Assembly (NCBI GenBank): GCA_002341825.1
Contig: DDOU01000009.1
Span: 859 to 18,324, forward strand
Source of the DNA: Candidatus Igneacidithiobacillus taiwanensis
GTDB taxonomy: Bacteria > Pseudomonadota > Gammaproteobacteria > Acidithiobacillales > Acidithiobacillaceae
DNA length: 17,466 nucleotides
Reading direction: 5' to 3'
Shown: positions 1 through 8,206 of the stretch, one piece after another
Layout: each line of letters starts with the position of its first letter
How positions within the stretch are numbered: position 1 is the stretch's first letter
Program-made: the position numbers and the translations under genes
Notes under the pieces: generated by a model
What the model was told of the DNA's origin: nothing
What the model saw: only the letters and a program-made list of their open reading frames with translations
The model's database searches: none

Positions 1-624
1 CTTTCCCTACAACTCTTGGCGGCGGCAGGGTTACCCGTGCCCGATACTTGGTATTTGGCCGATGCGGCAGCGGCGGAGCAAGCCCTGGCGAAACTTGGGG
101 TGCCCGTGGTGAGCAAGCTGCTAGCGGGCTCCCAGGGGGTGGGAGTGAACCTGGCGGAGAGCGAGGGCGGAGCGCGGGCGCTGGTCGACACGCTGCTGCT
201 CCTGCAGCACGAGGTACTCCTGCAGCGTTTTCTACCCGGGCGAGAGGACTATCGCATTATCGTGCTGGCGGGGGAGGTGCTTGCCGCCATGCGTCGTCGC
301 GCCGGGGCGCAGGATTTTCGCAGCAATCTGCACCGCAATGGTACCGCCGAGGCGATTCCCCTCGATCACCTCGACTCGCGTCTGCAAAATCTGGCCATTA
401 CCGCTTGTGCGGCGTTGGGGCTGGACTTTGCCGGGGTGGATCTGATGGCAGATGGGCATGGAGGCTACACCCTCCTCGAGCTCAATCCCTCGCCCAGCCT
501 GCAGGGCATCGAGACGGTCAGCGGGGTAGATATTGCCGCTCAGGTGGCAGAGTACTTGATCAGCCGCTGTGGGGCGGCATCCGCTGCACTTCGGCAGCAA
601 TCCACTCCCGCAGCTGCGCCGTAA
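1..624 (+). CDS. RimK-type ATP-grasp ligase, 5' end outside window
   Basis: This is the C-terminal 207 residues of an ATP-grasp carboxylate-amine ligase of the RimK type. These enzymes use ATP to activate a carboxylate and add an amino acid, often glutamate, to a protein or small-molecule acceptor in the cytoplasm. The frame is open from base 1, so the true start lies upstream; the TTG at 16 is only an internal codon. Visible family features are the glycine-rich ATP loop (GSQGVGV), the QRFLPGREDYRIIV segment, the FRSNLHRNG segment, GVDLM, and the metal/ATP-binding LELNPSPSLQGIE near the end. RimK proteins are about 300 residues, so roughly a third is missing. The last 17 or so residues are low complexity and lie over the end of plsC on the other strand. 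Substrate cannot be told: ribosomal protein S6, a cofactor and a peptide are all possible, so no gene symbol is given. Confidence 0.85.
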   Translation, partial: LSLQLLAAAGLPVPDTWYLADAAAAEQALAKLGVPVVSKLLAGSQGVGVNLAESEGGARALVDTLLLLQHEVLLQRFLPGREDYRIIVLAGEVLAAMRRRAGAQDFRSNLHRNGTAEAIPLDHLDSRLQNLAITACAALGLDFAGVDLMADGHGGYTLLELNPSPSLQGIETVSGVDIAAQVAEYLISRCGAASAALRQQSTPAAAP

Positions 625-1276
625 TCTCGGCGCTGCGACCGGCGGCGGCCATGCTGGGGCCAAAATGGAGATGCAGTTCGCCGCCGCGCTTGCGCCATTC
701 GCCCCGCGGCCAAAAGCAACCGCTATTGAGGGCCAAGGGCAAAATCGGCACGCCCACGCGCTGGGCCAAAGCGGCAGCGGTTTGATGAAACTCCCCTATC
801 TGCCCGCAAGGCTGGCGTGTTCCCTCGGGAAACAAGAGAACGGGAATGCCGTCGCGTAGGCGCTGTTCGCCCTGCTCCAAGACTTGCTTCAGTGCCTGAC
901 GACCGGCTCGGCGGTCGATGGCGATGGGAGCGGAGAGGGGAAGATACCAGCCAATGATGGGCAGACGCAGCAGTTCGCCTTTGAGGACGAAGGCTAAGCG
1001 AGGAAAATATCGCCAGAGCAGCAGGGTTTCGAGGGCAGATTGGTGATTGCTGACGATGACACAAGGGCCTCGAGGCAGATTCTCTAGCCCCGTAACGTGA
1101 ATCCGCAGGCCCAGGGTCGCGGTGAATATACTGCTACCAACGCGTGCCCAGGTGCCGCAGCCCCAAAAGCGCCAGCGCTGCGCTAGGAGAGGAAAGGGGA
1201 GCAACACGATTGCCCAGAGCAGCGTCCATAGTACAAATAATATATAGAACAACAGGCTGCGGAGGGCGCTGCCCAT
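560..1276 (-). CDS. plsC: 1-acyl-sn-glycerol-3-phosphate acyltransferase
   Basis: A 238-residue inner-membrane acyltransferase that converts lysophosphatidic acid to phosphatidic acid in phospholipid synthesis. The N-terminus is a hydrophobic segment (about residues 7-32). The catalytic block is NHQSALET, with His78 and Glu83 in the H-x4-D/E position; glutamate here is common in this bacterial subgroup. The FPEGTR substrate-binding block is at residues 149-154. Length fits the family. The ATG at 1276 follows the gmhB stop by three bases, so it is the last gene of the glyQ-glyS-gmhB-plsC operon. Its 3' end overlaps the convergent RimK-type gene by 65 bp. It could instead acylate another lysophospholipid, since the family is broad; the acyltransferase call itself is secure. 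Confidence 0.9.
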   Translation of the reverse strand: MGSALRSLLFYILFVLWTLLWAIVLLPFPLLAQRWRFWGCGTWARVGSSIFTATLGLRIHVTGLENLPRGPCVIVSNHQSALETLLLWRYFPRLAFVLKGELLRLPIIGWYLPLSAPIAIDRRAGRQALKQVLEQGEQRLRDGIPVLLFPEGTRQPCGQIGEFHQTAAALAQRVGVPILPLALNSGCFWPRGEWRKRGGELHLHFGPSMAAAGRSAEITAQLREWIAAEVQRMPPHSG

Positions 1277-1279
1277 GGG

Positions 1280-1816
1280 CTAGTGCCCCAGTATGGCGTC
1301 GGCGACGGCCGCCAAATTGGCAAAGACGGGAATGCCCTCGGCGCGAGCGATGTCTTCCACTTTTTTCCCCTTACCCGTGCGCACCAAAATGGGGCTGGCG
1401 CCGGCGCTACGCGCCGCCTGCAGGTCGCGATGACTATCACCTACCGCCGGAACCCCACGCAAATCGACCTGAAAACGCTCGGCAATCTGCCGGAACATGC
1501 CATCTTGGGGTTTGCGGCAGTCGCAGCCGGCCTCGGGGTGGTGCGGGCAGAAGAAAATGGCATCGATGCGGCCGCCGAGTTCGGCTAGTTCTCGCCGCAT
1601 CCGCGCATGGATGGCGTTGAGGGCGGCTAGGCCAAAGAGGCGGCGGCCAATACCCGACTGGTTGCTGGCAACCACCACGGAGTAGCCGCTGCGGTTGAAG
1701 CGGGCAATGGCCTCGAGACTGCCGGGGATGGGGCGCCACTCCGCCGCCGATTTGATGAAGGCGTCGCTGTCCTCGTTGATGACCCCGTCGCGATCGAGAA
1801 TGATCAGCGGTGTCAT
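1280..1816 (-). CDS. gmhB: D-glycero-beta-D-manno-heptose 1,7-bisphosphate 7-phosphatase
   Basis: A 178-residue HAD-superfamily phosphatase of the ADP-heptose pathway, which removes the 7-phosphate of heptose bisphosphate to supply heptose for the lipopolysaccharide core. The HAD nucleophile block DRDGVIN lies at residues 8-14 (Asp8, Asp10), the second motif is ASNQSGIG at 50-57, and the VGDSHRDLQAA block at 125-135 holds the acidic motif. The GmhB-type zinc site is visible as Cys90, His92, Cys98 and Cys100. The reading frame is open further upstream, but the ATG at 1816 forms an ATGA overlap with the glyS stop and places DRDGVIN at the usual distance, so the upstream extension was trimmed. 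Its place between glyS and plsC suggests co-expression with envelope lipid synthesis. A histidinol-phosphatase role is possible for relatives but less likely. Confidence 0.92.
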   Translation of the reverse strand: MTPLIILDRDGVINEDSDAFIKSAAEWRPIPGSLEAIARFNRSGYSVVVASNQSGIGRRLFGLAALNAIHARMRRELAELGGRIDAIFFCPHHPEAGCDCRKPQDGMFRQIAERFQVDLRGVPAVGDSHRDLQAARSAGASPILVRTGKGKKVEDIARAEGIPVFANLAAVADAILGH

Positions 1817-3888
1817 CCGCGTCCCTGGAGCAGGGAAAAGTCGGCAATGCGTAGGAATGCCCCTTGCAGCTCCTGGAGCAAGGCGAGGCGTTGGCGCCGC
1901 AGGTCCTGATCCTCGCAAAGCACCATGACCTCGGCAAAGAAGCGATCGACAGGGTCGCGTAGGATCGCTAACTGACCGAGCACCTGTTGGTAGTCCCTCT
2001 TGGAAAGGGCGCTCGTCACCGCGTCACGAATGCTGAGCCAAGCATTACAGAGGTCTTTTTCTGCGGCTTCTACCAGGCGTTCGGGCTGCAGGTCTATGCC
2101 AGTGCTCGCTTCCTTGCGCAGCAGGTTGCCTACCCGTTTGATCAGGGCGGCGAGATCATCTGCCCGCGAGTCGTTGGCCAAGAAAATGCTCAGTTGCTCC
2201 AAGCGCTGACGGGCGTCGAGGGGATCGTCGGCAGCAACCGCCAGGACGGCAGCAACTTGGTCGGCGCTAAAGCCTTCCTCGCGGAAAATGACCCGCAGGC
2301 GCTCGACAAAAAATTCTGCCAGCTTGTCGCCGACTTCCGCCGCCTGCGCCGCCGACGTCCCATATTGCTTGGCGGCGACCGCAACGAGCTGGCGTAAGGA
2401 GAGGGAGCGCCCGCCTTCGAGGGCGATGCGCAATATCCCCAAGGCGGCACGACGCAAGGCAAAGGGATCGCGATCGCCGGTGGGTACCTTACCCAAGGCA
2501 AAGAAACCAAAGAGGGTGTCGATACGATCGGCAAGGGCGAGCACCTGCCCCGCCGCCGAGGCGGGAATGGCATCGTCACGCCCAGCCGGTTGGTATTGAC
2601 TGGCTATGGCGTCGGCTACGGCGGCCGGCTCTCCGTCGTGTCGTGCGTAGTGTCCACCCATGATGCCTTGCAGCTCCGGAAACTCCCCCACCATGCCGGT
2701 CAGGAGATCGCATTTGCACAACGCTGCAGCACGACGACAGGTCTGCGCATCTGCCCCGAGGGTAGTTGCCAAGGTTTCGACCAAGGGAAGAAGACGGCGG
2801 GCTTTGTCGCCAATGCTGCCCAGCCCCTCCTGAAAGGAAATCGCGTCGAGGGCCGGCCGGCGTGCTTCGAGGGCTTGCTGGCGGTCCTGATCCCAGAAGA
2901 AGGCGGCATCGGCAAGGCGCGCGCGCAGGACGCGATTGTTGCCGTGGATGACGACGCGGGGATCGCGACTCTCGAGATTGGCAAGGAAAAGGTATTTTGC
3001 CGCCAGTTTGCCGCTGGCGCTGCGCAAGGGGATGTAGCGCTGGTGTTGGATCATCACCGTGACTAGGACTTCTTCTGGGATGCGCAAATACTCTTCCGCA
3101 AAGCCGCCGGCGAGTGCCACCGGCCATTCGCAAAGGCCGGTAATCTCGTCGAGGAGGGCATCGGTGAGGAGGGCTTGGCAGTCGAGTTCGGCGGCAAGGC
3201 GCTGTGCTTCGCGGGCAATGTAGTTGCGGCGCTCTTCCCAATTGGCACGCACCCGCGCTTGCAGCAGGGCCTTGCCGTACGCCTCAGGGTGAACAAAGGG
3301 AACCGGGCCGGGGTGGTGGACCCGGTGGCCAAAACTATGGGCCTCGCTCTGTAGCCCAAAGGCTTGCCAAGCCAGGCTCTCCTCGCCAAAACGCAAGAGC
3401 AGCCAGCGCAATGGCCGGGAGAAGCTTTCGCTCCGGCTACCCCAGCGCATGCGTTTGCGCAGCGGTAGCGCCTCCACCCAGCGGGTGGCGATCGATGGCA
3501 AGAGTGCCGCTACCGGCTGGGCCGGACGCAACTGGCGCCAAGCAAGCACGGTACCTTTTTCGGTCTCGAGCCGTTCCAACTCCTCGACCGGCACGCCACA
3601 GGAGCGGGCAAAGCCCTCGGCTGCCGGAGTGGCTTTGCCATCGATAAAGGCGCGCTCGACGGAAGGGCCGCGGCGCAGCTCCTCTTCTGCCCGCGTCTCG
3701 CGGGCAAGGGTCGGGATGTACAGGGCCAAGCGACGCGGGGTAAGAAAGGGGTGGATTTCGCCATATTCTATCCCTGCCTCCGCGAAGAGCCGCGCGGCCG
3801 CTTCGACCATGCTGTGACGAAGCTGCGCTTGCTCGGCGGCAGGCAACTCCTCGCAGCCGATTTCCAGCAGCAATGGCAGGAAACTCAT
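1813..3888 (-). CDS. glyS: Glycyl-tRNA synthetase beta subunit
   Basis: A 691-residue beta subunit of the bacterial alpha2beta2 glycyl-tRNA synthetase, which helps recognise tRNA-Gly while the alpha subunit activates glycine. The N-terminus ([14 protein letters not shown]) and the C-terminal helical anticodon-binding DALR-like region ([14 protein letters not shown], then [18 protein letters not shown]) are characteristic. Length matches the usual 685-700 residues. The ATG at 3888 overlaps the glyQ stop as ATGA, and the TGA stop at 1815-1813 overlaps the gmhB ATG in the same way, so the three genes are probably translationally coupled. No frameshift or truncation was seen. Confidence 0.97.
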   Translation of the reverse strand: MSFLPLLLEIGCEELPAAEQAQLRHSMVEAAARLFAEAGIEYGEIHPFLTPRRLALYIPTLARETRAEEELRRGPSVERAFIDGKATPAAEGFARSCGVPVEELERLETEKGTVLAWRQLRPAQPVAALLPSIATRWVEALPLRKRMRWGSRSESFSRPLRWLLLRFGEESLAWQAFGLQSEAHSFGHRVHHPGPVPFVHPEAYGKALLQARVRANWEERRNYIAREAQRLAAELDCQALLTDALLDEITGLCEWPVALAGGFAEEYLRIPEEVLVTVMIQHQRYIPLRSASGKLAAKYLFLANLESRDPRVVIHGNNRVLRARLADAAFFWDQDRQQALEARRPALDAISFQEGLGSIGDKARRLLPLVETLATTLGADAQTCRRAAALCKCDLLTGMVGEFPELQGIMGGHYARHDGEPAAVADAIASQYQPAGRDDAIPASAAGQVLALADRIDTLFGFFALGKVPTGDRDPFALRRAALGILRIALEGGRSLSLRQLVAVAAKQYGTSAAQAAEVGDKLAEFFVERLRVIFREEGFSADQVAAVLAVAADDPLDARQRLEQLSIFLANDSRADDLAALIKRVGNLLRKEASTGIDLQPERLVEAAEKDLCNAWLSIRDAVTSALSKRDYQQVLGQLAILRDPVDRFFAEVMVLCEDQDLRRQRLALLQELQGAFLRIADFSLLQGRG

Positions 3889-4772
3889 GGGTTTTCTCCC
3901 TGGTGGCGCGGCAGCAGAGGGTGACCTAGTTCTGCCCGCGCCTCGGCATAGACCTGTGCCACCTCCCGAGCCATGGCGCGCACGCGACCAATGAAGCGGG
4001 CGCGCTCATTGACGGCAATGGCATGACGGGCATCGAGAAGGTTGAAACTGTGGGAGCAGTCGAGGACGCGCTCATAAGCGGGCAGCGGCAGCTTGTCGCT
4101 TATCAGGCGCTGGCAATCCGCTTCGGCGCGGTCAAAACGCTGCAGCAGATCGCTCACCGGCGCTAATTCGAAGTTGTAGCGCGACTGCTCGACCTCATTT
4201 TGATGGTACACGTCGCCGTAGCTTACTCCCGGTGTCCAGACGAGATCGTACACGCTCTCTACCCCTTGCAGGTACATGGCGAGACGCTCGAGCCCGTAAG
4301 TCACCTCACCCATGACCGGGTGGCAATCGAGCCCCCCCACCTGCTGAAAATAGGTGAATTGGGTGACTTCCATGCCGTTCAACCAGACCTCCCAGCCCAA
4401 GCCCCAGGCGCCGAGGGTAGGCGACTCCCAATCGTCTTCAACAAAGCGGATATCTTGCAGGGCGATGTCGATACCGAGCCGCTGTAAGGACTCGAGATAA
4501 AGCTCCTGTAGATTGTGCGGATTGGGCTTGAGTACGGCCTGAAACTGATAGTAGTGCTGCAAGCGATTGGGATTGTCACCGTAGCGACCATCCGTGGGGC
4601 GGCGCGAGGGCTGCACGTAGGCAGCACGCCAGGGCTCGGGACCAATGGCGCGGAGGAACGTGGCGGGATGAAAGGTTCCGGCGCCAACGGGCATATCCAT
4701 GGGCTGGAGAATGACGCATCCCTGCTCACTCCAGAACTGCTGCAATATTCGGATGATTTCCTGAAAAGTCAT
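3885..4772 (-). CDS. glyQ: Glycyl-tRNA synthetase alpha subunit
   Basis: A 295-residue catalytic alpha subunit of the heterotetrameric glycyl-tRNA synthetase, forming glycyl-adenylate in the cytoplasm. It begins [18 protein letters not shown] and contains the near-invariant [19 protein letters not shown] and [19 protein letters not shown] stretches, followed by the motif 2-like [21 protein letters not shown] region. Length is typical. The ATG at 4772 has a GGAGA Shine-Dalgarno sequence about five bases upstream. It is the first gene of the glyQ-glyS-gmhB-plsC operon, starting 75 bp after the stop of the unrecognised 142-residue gene, with a terminator in between. Confidence 0.97.
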   Translation of the reverse strand: MTFQEIIRILQQFWSEQGCVILQPMDMPVGAGTFHPATFLRAIGPEPWRAAYVQPSRRPTDGRYGDNPNRLQHYYQFQAVLKPNPHNLQELYLESLQRLGIDIALQDIRFVEDDWESPTLGAWGLGWEVWLNGMEVTQFTYFQQVGGLDCHPVMGEVTYGLERLAMYLQGVESVYDLVWTPGVSYGDVYHQNEVEQSRYNFELAPVSDLLQRFDRAEADCQRLISDKLPLPAYERVLDCSHSFNLLDARHAIAVNERARFIGRVRAMAREVAQVYAEARAELGHPLLPRHQGENP

Positions 4773-4797
4773 GCCGTCTCCATCCGCAAGGCCCGAG

Positions 4798-4826
4798 ATT
4801 ATGGCCTAAAGTCGATTCTATTGAAA
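4798..4826 (-). promoter_or_regulatory. Candidate sigma70-type promoter for glyQ operon
   Basis: On the minus strand a TTTCAA hexamer (4826-4821) is followed after 17 bases by CATAAT (4803-4798), 25 bp before the glyQ ATG. The -10 box matches the consensus well and the -35 box poorly. The -35 box lies in the T-tract of the upstream terminator. The call rests on position and spacing only. Confidence 0.35.
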
Positions 4827-4849
4827 AGCGGCGGAAAAATGCCGCCGTT
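4824..4849 (-). terminator. Rho-independent terminator after the 142-residue gene
   Basis: On the minus strand a CGGCGG / CCGCCG stem (4847-4842 with 4834-4829) encloses a 7-base A/T-rich loop and is followed by CTTTT. The stem begins inside the TAA stop codon of the 142-residue gene, so termination would occur immediately after translation ends. It separates that gene from glyQ. Confidence 0.75.
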
Positions 4850-5276
4850 AGGCGTTGAACAGACGGGAGATTTCGCCAAGACGACGGGTACTGGCGCGCT
4901 CTGGATGTGCACCTTCGGCAGCAGTGTGGTAGCCGTGGAAAAAGGCGGGTAGCGCCTGCAAGATGATCGGCAGGCGCTCGCGGCTAACGCGATGGATACG
5001 CCATTCACTGCGCGGTTCGCCCTTGCCCGCATAACTGCATACGGCAACGCCCCAGGCGTGTTCGGCGCCGGTCCAATGATGGTTGGCGATGCGCAGGCGG
5101 TGCAGATCGGCCTGGCTGCCCAAGCCAACGTTGGGGCCGTCGTACACGATTTGCAGGTCCTGAGCCAACTGGGTAAGCAGGTGATCCACGGAAACGAGGG
5201 CACCCCGCAGGCTCTCACTGCTGATTTTCTCGCCCTGAAGACCGCGCTGCAATTGCAGCAGAAAAGGTGATTCCAC
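4848..5276 (-). CDS. Conserved-looking hypothetical protein, 142 residues
   Basis: I do not recognise this protein. It is 142 residues, apparently cytoplasmic, with no signal peptide, membrane segment or known motif. The middle is rich in histidine and tryptophan (NHHWTGAEHAWG, residues 66-77), with one cysteine (Cys80). The N-terminal half looks helical (residues 15-45) and the C-terminus is basic. Evidence that it is a real gene is structural: a GTG start at 5276 preceded by an AAAAAGGAG Shine-Dalgarno sequence at good spacing, and an intrinsic terminator fused to the TAA stop. It is transcribed as a single gene, divergent from the L,D-transpeptidase gene 97 bp away. Shadow frames exist on the other strand but have no such signals. 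Function unknown. Confidence 0.7.
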   Translation of the reverse strand: MESPFLLQLQRGLQGEKISSESLRGALVSVDHLLTQLAQDLQIVYDGPNVGLGSQADLHRLRIANHHWTGAEHAWGVAVCSYAGKGEPRSEWRIHRVSRERLPIILQALPAFFHGYHTAAEGAHPERASTRRLGEISRLFNA

Positions 5277-5300
5277 TTTTTTCTCCTTTTTCGGTAAAAT
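5271..5300 (+). promoter_or_regulatory. Candidate promoter for the L,D-transpeptidase gene
   Basis: In the 97-bp divergent gap a TAAAAT -10-like hexamer (5295-5300) matches the consensus at five of six positions and lies 73 bp before the ATG at 5374. The best -35 at 18-bp spacing (TTCCAC, 5271-5276) is poor and falls over the start of the divergent gene. This is a weak prediction. Confidence 0.3.
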
Positions 5301-5373
5301 CGCAGCGTTACAACAGGATCAACTGGCCGCGCAGAGAAACGAGAATTCTGCCAGCCTCCCATTAGAGGTTGCA

Positions 5374-6465
5374 ATGCTGCATACAACGCTACGAAAACTC
5401 CTCTTTGCCAGTTTGGTGGCGCTGGCCCCAGGTCTCGCCCAAGCCACCGTGTTCCCCTTGCCGCAGCATGGTAACATGGTTGGCAATCTACAGGCGGTAA
5501 CCAGCCATCGTGACGATACCCTGCTGGATATCGGTCGTTTTTATGATATCGGCTACAACCAGGAAGTAGGCGCCAACCCGGGGGTCAACCCCTGGCTGCC
5601 GGGTCAGGCCTCCAAAGTCGTCATCCCCAACGAATACGTCTTACCTCCCAAGCCCTGGACCGGGATCATCGTCAATATTCCGGCCCGGCGCCTGTACTTT
5701 TTCCCGAGCGGTCGTGGGGTGGTCTTTACCTACCCGGTGGGCGTATTCTTGCCCGGCTGGAAGGAAAACCTAACCACCACCAGCATCATCCAGAAATTCA
5801 AAATGCCAGCCTGGAACGTGCCCAAAAACATCCATGCCTGGTTCGAAAAGAAATTCCACATGGATATACCTTGGTACTGGCCCCCTGGCGCTGAGAATCC
5901 CATGGGCGAGCTAGCCATGGAAACCGGTTTGTCTGGGATCTTTATCCATGGCACCTACCACCCCTGGGGTGTGGGCATGCGTGCGAGTCAGGGCTGCTTC
6001 CAAATGTATCCAGAAAATGTCGCCCAACTCTTCCCCATGGTTCCGGTGGGTACACCGGTGCGCATCATCGATGAGCCGAACATGGTGGGAGAGCGCAACG
6101 GGCAGATCTACCTACAGTGTTACAAGCCGTTGCACGCCTACCACAAGGACGGTCCCACGGATTTGCAGCGCGCCGTGGTCGCCATCAAGGATTTTATGGC
6201 CGCAAATCATCTGCATGAGAAAATCGATTGGAATCGGGTACGACGGATAGTGGCGGAGCACAACACCGTTGCCCTTCCCATCAGTGAGGGTAGTCCTACC
6301 TACGCATCTTTGGTCCACGCACTGCCTGCCAAGCCCTACGCCTATGCGCCCTATGGGCCATCGGCCAATGGCGCTGCGGTACCGCCACCCTTGCCCCTGG
6401 CTAGCGAGGCGAACAAAGATCAGGTCAACGTGAAGGTATTCCTGCCCGGTCAAAAGCCCAGCTGA
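5374..6465 (+). CDS. Secreted L,D-transpeptidase (YkuD family)
   Basis: A 363-residue exported enzyme expected to form 3-3 cross-links in peptidoglycan or to attach proteins to it. Residues 1-24 form a signal peptide ending ALAPGLAQA. Residues 42-90 look like a degenerate LysM-type wall-binding segment (DDTLLDIGRFYDIGYNQ, then a VVIPNEYVLP end). The YkuD domain follows from about residue 97 to 233, with the catalytic block HGTYHPWG (His192) and SQGCFQMYP (Cys208). The usual block is SHGC-I/V-R-M, so a Gln replaces the His and FQ replaces the I/V-R pair. The ATG at 5374 has AGAGG five bases upstream. The C-terminal 100 residues are a proline- and alanine-rich tail. It is monocistronic and overlaps the convergent YdcF-type gene by 16 bp. 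Family assignment is firm; specificity is not known. Confidence 0.9.
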   Translation: MLHTTLRKLLFASLVALAPGLAQATVFPLPQHGNMVGNLQAVTSHRDDTLLDIGRFYDIGYNQEVGANPGVNPWLPGQASKVVIPNEYVLPPKPWTGIIVNIPARRLYFFPSGRGVVFTYPVGVFLPGWKENLTTTSIIQKFKMPAWNVPKNIHAWFEKKFHMDIPWYWPPGAENPMGELAMETGLSGIFIHGTYHPWGVGMRASQGCFQMYPENVAQLFPMVPVGTPVRIIDEPNMVGERNGQIYLQCYKPLHAYHKDGPTDLQRAVVAIKDFMAANHLHEKIDWNRVRRIVAEHNTVALPISEGSPTYASLVHALPAKPYAYAPYGPSANGAAVPPPLPLASEANKDQVNVKVFLPGQKPS

Positions 6466-7247
6466 AATTTCCGCGTTTTCCAGTCATACCAGAGGAGGCC
6501 GGCATACTCATGCATGGCCTCACTGCTGATTTCCTCGTAGATGGCGCGCGGTAACCACGATTGCCAGTTGAGGGCGCCTGCCTCGCCCATGCGGTAGTCG
6601 CAGGGCACGGGGGTCGGCTGCAGGCCGTAGTAGCGAAACCAGGCCATGGCGCGCGGCATATGTACCGCTGAAGTGACTAGGTAGATGCGCCGAATGCCAT
6701 GCTGGCGCAAGAGGATTGCGCTATCGCGGGCGTTGGCGGCGGTGTTGTAGGACTTGTCCTCGAGCCAGATGTGATTGCTGATGTGAAAGCTCTGGCGCAG
6801 TAGTCGCGCCATGGTGGCTGCCTCGCTTGGCGCACCAAAACGGGGGGCGCCGCCGCTCGGCACTACCGGCAAATCGACCTGTTGGGCAAGGGCGGCAGCC
6901 GCCTGCAAGCGCATGAGAGTGCGGGCGTTGGCCATTTCCGGGACCGGGCGACCAGGGTCGATGATTTCCCCACCCCCGAGCACAACGATGGCTTGGGGTG
7001 CGTCCTCGCCAGTTTCGGGGTGCAGCAAGGGCGGGTAGCGATCCTCCAGAGGTTGCAGCAGTAAACGGGCACCAAGCGGGGTGGACGAAAAATACAGGGC
7101 AAGCAGAGCCAGCAGTACCAGAATGCGTCCGAAAACGTGCCAACCAAAGAGCGCGCTACTGAGAACTCCCAAGAATGCCACGAGCAGAAACAGGCCCGGC
7201 ACTTGGACCAGGGCCGAAGCCAGGGTAAGGAGGTAAATGGGAGTCAC
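6450..7247 (-). CDS. YdcF/ElyC-type DUF218 membrane protein
   Basis: A 265-residue inner-membrane protein with two N-terminal hydrophobic segments (about residues 4-32 and 36-55) followed by a DUF218 domain. The domain is marked by AIVVLGGGEI, PVVPSGGAP, the conserved EAATMARLL with ...LEDKSYNTAANA, and YLVTSAVHMPRAMAWFRYYG. E. coli relatives include ElyC, implicated in envelope and lipid-carrier homeostasis, and SanA and YdcF; which one this matches is not resolvable by eye. The GTG at 7247 is nine bases after the lipA stop, with a GGAG rather far upstream (about 14 bases), so expression probably depends on the upstream operon. It is the last gene of the mreB operon, and its 3' end overlaps the L,D-transpeptidase gene by 16 bp. 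Confidence 0.85.
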   Translation of the reverse strand: MTPIYLLTLASALVQVPGLFLLVAFLGVLSSALFGWHVFGRILVLLALLALYFSSTPLGARLLLQPLEDRYPPLLHPETGEDAPQAIVVLGGGEIIDPGRPVPEMANARTLMRLQAAAALAQQVDLPVVPSGGAPRFGAPSEAATMARLLRQSFHISNHIWLEDKSYNTAANARDSAILLRQHGIRRIYLVTSAVHMPRAMAWFRYYGLQPTPVPCDYRMGEAGALNWQSWLPRAIYEEISSEAMHEYAGLLWYDWKTRKFQLGF

Positions 7248-7256
7248 GGCTCTGCG

Positions 7257-8204
7257 TCAGTCTCCGGACCACTCCCGAAAACTATGTTCTGCATGGTAGG
7301 AGGAACGTACCAGCGGGCCAGCAGCGACGTGAGCGAAGCCCATCCGTAGCCCCGCCTCGCGCAATTCAGCAAATTCTTCGGGCGGCACGTAGCGCTCTAC
7401 CGGATGATGATGGCGGGAAGGCGCCAAATACTGACCCAAGGTTAGCAACGAGCATCCCACCGCGCGCAGATCGTGCATGACTTCCAGGATCTCGGCGTTT
7501 TCTTCCCCCAGCCCGAGCATCAGCCCTGATTTGGTCGGGACCTCAGGGTGACGATCGCCAAATTGCCGCAGCAGTTCCAGAGAGTGACGATAGTCCGCTC
7601 CCGGACGTGCCTGGGCATAAAGACGCGGTACGGTCTCTAGGTTATGGTTGAGGACGTCGGGAGGGGTGTCGGCCATGGCGTCGAGGGCCTTGTCGAGACG
7701 GCCGCGAAAATCCGGCACCAGCACCTCCACCTGCACTTGTGGGCAGTGGCGGCGCAAGGCGCGAATGACTGCGGCAAAATGACCGGCGCCGCCGTCGCGC
7801 AAGTCGTCGCGGTCGACCGAAGTCACCACCACAAAGCGCAGATCCATGCGTGCCACGGTCTGGGCGAGATGCTCGGGTTCCTCGGGATCGGGTGCCTGCG
7901 GACGCCCGTGCGCCACGTCGCAAAAGGGGCAACGTCGGGTACAGAGATCGCCAAGAATCATGAAGGTGGCCGTGCCGCCGGCAAAGCATTCGCCGAGATT
8001 TGGGCAGGAGGCCTCCTCGCAGACCGTATGCAGATTGGCCTCGCGCAAAATTCCTTTGAGCTGATCGACGCGCGGATGCAGCGGCGAACGCACGCGCAGC
8101 CAAGCGGGCTTGGGTTGTCGCGGTACCAGCTCGGCGACTACGGGGATGGAAACGGGATTACGTTTTACCTTGTCGGCACCGCGCTCTCCGGAGGCACTGG
8201 TCAT
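7257..8204 (-). CDS. lipA: Lipoyl synthase
   Basis: A 315-residue radical SAM enzyme that inserts two sulfur atoms into protein-bound octanoyl groups to make lipoyl cofactor for 2-oxoacid dehydrogenases and the glycine cleavage system. The auxiliary cluster cysteines are Cys62, Cys67 and Cys73 ([12 protein letters not shown]) and the radical SAM cysteines are Cys88, Cys92 and Cys95 (CTRRCPFC). The C-terminal RSSYHAEH block supplies the serine ligand of the auxiliary cluster. Length is normal. The ATG at 8204 is two bases after the lipB stop, and a GGGAGG Shine-Dalgarno sequence lies inside the end of lipB. Next to ybeD and lipB, it completes the scavenging-independent lipoate route. Confidence 0.97.
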   Translation of the reverse strand: MTSASGERGADKVKRNPVSIPVVAELVPRQPKPAWLRVRSPLHPRVDQLKGILREANLHTVCEEASCPNLGECFAGGTATFMILGDLCTRRCPFCDVAHGRPQAPDPEEPEHLAQTVARMDLRFVVVTSVDRDDLRDGGAGHFAAVIRALRRHCPQVQVEVLVPDFRGRLDKALDAMADTPPDVLNHNLETVPRLYAQARPGADYRHSLELLRQFGDRHPEVPTKSGLMLGLGEENAEILEVMHDLRAVGCSLLTLGQYLAPSRHHHPVERYVPPEEFAELREAGLRMGFAHVAAGPLVRSSYHAEHSFREWSGD

Positions 8205-8206
8205 GA

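Noticed and set aside
48..785. 245-codon plus-strand frame over the RimK-type gene and plsC
   Set aside because: Its sequence is Arg/Gly/Ala-rich low complexity typical of a shadow frame, while the other frame has a clear ATP-grasp signature.
1817..1918. N-terminal extension of gmhB by 34 codons into glyS
   Set aside because: It adds a Pro/Ala-rich stretch before the DRDGVIN block; the ATGA overlap with glyS at 1816-1813 is the natural start.
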